The notes beneath the pieces are model-generated. The model saw only the letters and a list, made by a program, of their open reading frames with translations, was not told the DNA's origin and made no database searches. A stretch of 64,000 nucleotides of DNA, from assembly GCA_900538705.1 (NCBI GenBank), contig UPZG01000001.1, positions 62,001 through 126,000 on the forward strand, in the 5' to 3' direction. Source of the DNA: an uncultured Porphyromonadaceae bacterium (GTDB lineage: Bacteria; Bacteroidota; Bacteroidia; Bacteroidales; Barnesiellaceae_A). The translations under genes and the position numbers were made by a program. This document shows positions 61,339 through 64,000 of this stretch, one piece after another (the first letter of the stretch is position 1; each line of letters opens with the position of its first letter).

Positions 61339-63072
61339 TCAGATAGAATCTATAAATTTCACGATGGCATCGCGGTCAGCTTTGGGAAGGTTGCGGAATG
61401 CTTCGACACTCCTGCGGGCATCGCTTTGCGCATTACCGTGCCACATGATGGCCTCTATAACGTTGCGGGCACGGTTGTCGTGCAGGCGGTCGGCGGTGAC
61501 CGAGCCGGTGCACATTTGGTGCAACCCGCGTCCCCATAAAGGTGTGGTGCGGCACCAACCGGTACGTATGTCGTTCTTCATGTGCAGTTTATGTTGTATG
61601 AGGTCGGAGTAAGGCCAGATGGTTTGTCGGGGATAGCGAGGCAGACGATTGTCGCCGCGGGCGAAAAATCCGTTAGGGTCGTAATAGTTGTCGTCGCCGG
61701 TAGTCCACGAGGGTCGGTGGCAATAGGCACAACCTATCTCCTCGAAGAGTTCCTTGCCGCGTGTTACGGTAGAGTTGTCGATATTGCGTACGGCCGGGAC
61801 AGCCAGCCCGCGATGCCAAACCATAAAGTCGATGTAGTCTTCGTCGTCCATCTCGACATCGAGTTCTTTCGACGACAAGTAGGCTGCAATGGCCGTTGCT
61901 ATCGATTCGCTGTCGGAGTAGTCGGCGGCGTGCCATGTCGGGTGGTTCCGTTCAGGGTCGAGCCTTTCAATGTAGTCGCGGTATCCGGCTTGCACTTCGG
62001 GGTCGTAAGCCGAGGCCTTTACCCAAGAACTGCCGCCGAATTTGGTTTTGTCGTCGCCCTCGGCATTGGCAAAATAGGTGTCGAGGTAGTGATAGCGGCG
62101 GTTGCTGCGTGTAACGTTGGGTATGTTCCACATGGCGTTTGCTCCGGCTGCATCTTGCAGCGGGCCGCGACTGAGTGCGTAGGTAAAACGGAAAGGGTGT
62201 TGCTCGCCGGCGGCATCGAATCCCGGCGCTACATCGGTAGCTTTGGTGTTGCTGTATTGTTTTACCCACTCTCCGTTTCGGAAAAATGCCGGATTGATAC
62301 CGTTGGGCAGGAAGCCGTCGCGTTCTTCTTTGGCATATTGGGCTTTGAGGTCTTCGTCGGAGATAGCGTCGAGCAATCCTGTGCCGTAAATACCTATGGT
62401 AGATTCTAACAACACCTCGTAGTTGCCTAAGTCGGTTACTACACCGCGGTTGTAGGCATAGACAGCGTCGGGCGACATGGTTACTTCGGGGTATTCGAGG
62501 TCGTAAGTCTCACCGTCGGGAAAGCGGTTGTTCCACTCGTCGGTATATTTTTGCCATGTGATGATGACTTTTGTCTCGTCGAGCGGCGCTTTGAAAGGTT
62601 CGGCGGCGTGCCCTTGCGGCATACCGGTGAGCCAACTTACATACTGGTCGTTGTCGGGGTTGTAAACGACCAACAGGCAGCCGTTCCCGATAGATGAAGT
62701 CTCGAAGAAGCCGTCGGGATTGCGTTTGCCATGACCATATCCCGGGTGGCAATGGATACACGAACTGCGTACGTATGCCGGGCCTAAACCGCTGCGTACG
62801 CCGCTGTGATTCGACATGTACATGTGTTCAAAGAGAGCCTCTCCGTTCTTGAATCGGCGGTTCATTTCTCCGTCGGCTTCTACCACCGGGGTGGGTTGTT
62901 CGTAGGCATTGGATGTACTCAGATACGCGGTGCCTAATTGTCCCCCTGCGTAATACCAGTCGGGCAACTCTTCTGTCGATGGAGTGGGAGTCGGAGGCAT
63001 CTCATCTTCCTTGCAGCCGCATAAAGTATATACGGCAAGAAGGGAATATATGCAGTAACGAATTTGTCTCAT
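61339..63072 (-). CDS. Di-haem oxidoreductase family lipoprotein (DUF1111)
   Basis: A 577-residue exported c-type cytochrome. Lipoprotein signal with Cys 20. Two covalent haem sites: SSCIHCHPGYGHG near 108 and GCAYCHRPSW near 450. The fold is that of the DUF1111/thiol-oxidoreductase-like family, distantly related to MauG/cytochrome c peroxidases. In Proteobacteria such genes sit with imelysins in iron-linked clusters, as here. Its haems need a maturation system, and ccsA is the next gene. Reaction unknown. Confidence 0.88.
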   Translation of the reverse strand: MRQIRYCIYSLLAVYTLCGCKEDEMPPTPTPSTEELPDWYYAGGQLGTAYLSTSNAYEQPTPVVEADGEMNRRFKNGEALFEHMYMSNHSGVRSGLGPAYVRSSCIHCHPGYGHGKRNPDGFFETSSIGNGCLLVVYNPDNDQYVSWLTGMPQGHAAEPFKAPLDETKVIITWQKYTDEWNNRFPDGETYDLEYPEVTMSPDAVYAYNRGVVTDLGNYEVLLESTIGIYGTGLLDAISDEDLKAQYAKEERDGFLPNGINPAFFRNGEWVKQYSNTKATDVAPGFDAAGEQHPFRFTYALSRGPLQDAAGANAMWNIPNVTRSNRRYHYLDTYFANAEGDDKTKFGGSSWVKASAYDPEVQAGYRDYIERLDPERNHPTWHAADYSDSESIATAIAAYLSSKELDVEMDDEDYIDFMVWHRGLAVPAVRNIDNSTVTRGKELFEEIGCAYCHRPSWTTGDDNYYDPNGFFARGDNRLPRYPRQTIWPYSDLIQHKLHMKNDIRTGWCRTTPLWGRGLHQMCTGSVTADRLHDNRARNVIEAIMWHGNAQSDARRSVEAFRNLPKADRDAIVKFIDSI

Positions 63073-63165
63073 GCGATTTGTTGAAATGATAGTTCAGTAT
63101 AATAGACAGGTTCTTAATGGGAATGATAAAAGACGGTTGTTAACCGCTCGACCGGCTGGCCGGGA

Positions 63166-64000
63166 TTAGTTTTGAAGCAGAGCGGTATTGACCTTGGCCA
63201 AGGCTTTCGACAGGTTGCCGAGGCTTTCCATGGCTGCATCGGCTTCGTTACCGGTGGCATGATTGGCAAAGGGCTCGGGGATAGTTTCTATTTTGGAGAT
63301 ACATTCGTCGATGAGATTGCGTACCTGTGTGTCTACGTCGGGAGCCACCGTTGCAATGTAGTCACTTACAGAAGATGTGTTATCGATGCCTTCGTAGGCA
63401 TTGCGTACGCTGCGGATGTTATCGGCGAAGTCAACCACCGAATTGAGCGCATAGGGCGATTCTATGTAACTTTTGTCTTCGGTACTTGTGCCACTGTTGG
63501 GGCGGCCTATCTTTTGCGTGTTTACTTCGTCTACAATATCTATGCAGCCTTGTATGAGCTGTTGCGCTGCGAGCGTGAGGCTTTGGTAGCTGCTGCCGGC
63601 ACGTCCGGCATTCTTCATATCCTCGCCATAGTTGCGTGTCGGTTCTAATTCGGCCTCCGTAAGTATATTTTGCTTTTCAGCGGTAATGTTGCTCATCCCC
63701 GCCCAAGAGGCTTCTAACCGCACGCATTGGTTGCGCAAGTCTTCGGCAACGGCCGCCATATATATCATGTGGTTGTCGGACACTGTTGTTCCGTCGTCGA
63801 AAGGATGGCTTAGGTTGCGCGGGCTGCTTGTAAGCCCGTCGGACGACAACTCATAAAGCATGTATTCTATGGCATGAAATCCGAGCAGGCCGTAACCGAG
63901 GTTGGCGCTTACCCATTCGGCTCCGCCATTGCCTATGTTTTGCATCATAGAGCTGTTGCTTAGAAGGGCAACGAGAGCCGTGCGGTCGAGAGGCCACGAG
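63166..64000 (-). CDS. Imelysin-family (M75) protein, N-terminal part missing
   Basis: A periplasmic or lipid-anchored imelysin; the family is tied to iron uptake, and most members lack shown protease activity. The frame stays open to the window edge, giving at least 277 residues; the true start is beyond. Visible: SWPLDRT near the edge, then the family GxHxxE motif in LLGFHAIEYMLYE, and the helical bundle to the end. It lies 93 bp upstream of the di-haem oxidoreductase on the same strand, and the two are probably one transcript. Confidence 0.87.
   Translation of the reverse strand, partial: SWPLDRTALVALLSNSSMMQNIGNGGAEWVSANLGYGLLGFHAIEYMLYELSSDGLTSSPRNLSHPFDDGTTVSDNHMIYMAAVAEDLRNQCVRLEASWAGMSNITAEKQNILTEAELEPTRNYGEDMKNAGRAGSSYQSLTLAAQQLIQGCIDIVDEVNTQKIGRPNSGTSTEDKSYIESPYALNSVVDFADNIRSVRNAYEGIDNTSSVSDYIATVAPDVDTQVRNLIDECISKIETIPEPFANHATGNEADAAMESLGNLSKALAKVNTALLQN

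Noticed and set aside
1..64000. CRISPR arrays, tRNAs, rRNAs, insertion sequences or prophage
   Set aside because: No regularly spaced direct repeats, cloverleaf-type sequences, transposase-like proteins or phage genes were seen on either strand.

Overview
This window reads as a contiguous stretch of a Bacteroidota chromosome, most likely order Bacteroidales. Signs seen in the sequence: nearly every start region carries the TAnnTTTG (-7) element of Bacteroidota promoters; there are a TonB-dependent receptor with an N-terminal carboxypeptidase-regulatory domain, an RNase H with a viroplasmin domain, a fused ResB/CcsA cytochrome c assembly protein, a DUF2723 membrane protein, a PorT-family protein and a peptidase with a T9SS-like C-terminal domain. 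Genus cannot be fixed from the sequence alone. I see no tRNA, rRNA, insertion sequence, prophage or CRISPR array. Coding is dense and both window edges cut a gene.

Layout. 1-5.5 kb: a partial pectate lyase, then a TonB-dependent receptor paired with a beta-helix lipoprotein. 5.6-9 kb: rnhA/aroK from back-to-back promoters, a CapA-type phosphatase and nadK. 9.1-11.9 kb: pdxJ-exbB-exbD-tonB-like, which powers outer-membrane receptors such as the one at the left end. 11.9-18.6 kb: pyrC, a polyprenol-phosphate glycosyltransferase, folB, rpiB, cvpA, a sufB that stands alone, and panB. 18.7-22.7 kb: 2-oxoacid:ferredoxin oxidoreductase (korAB) and a YgjP-like metalloprotein. 22.7-27.7 kb: rimP-nusA-infB with an attenuator-like leader. 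27.8-35.7 kb: cation/proton antiporter, YkvA-like protein, purT, exonuclease, yqgE, TlpA-like lipoprotein, PorT-family protein. 35.8-42.2 kb: two glycosyltransferases, a small outer-membrane protein, HIT protein, 5'-nucleotidase, asd. 42.4-53.7 kb: uvrA overlapping a secreted subtilisin-like protease, malQ, DUF2723 protein. 53.8-59 kb: polysaccharide deacetylase, queG, folK, anaerobic ribonucleotide reductase nrdDG. 59-64 kb: ccsA, a di-haem oxidoreductase and an imelysin, a likely haem/iron unit. Anaerobic enzymes (KorAB, NrdDG) together with cytochrome c assembly suggest an anaerobe that still makes some c-type cytochromes.

The most unexpected signal is a promoter module present four times, upstream of the antiporter, purT, the 5'-nucleotidase and uvrA. 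Each copy has the arm CAAAAAGC, exactly 9 bp, then CTTTG[C/T]TTTTTG, and a TA[T/C]CTTTG -7 element 19-20 bp past the -33 TTTG. The two 8-bp arms form a dyad with 21 bp centre to centre, placed around -42. I do not recognise it; it may mark an undescribed regulon. Other points for a second look are the rimP leader terminator, a perfect palindrome at the asd -33 box, the sufB gene without sufC/D/S, a perfect 17-bp hairpin after panB, and small upstream ORFs ahead of pdxJ and folB.
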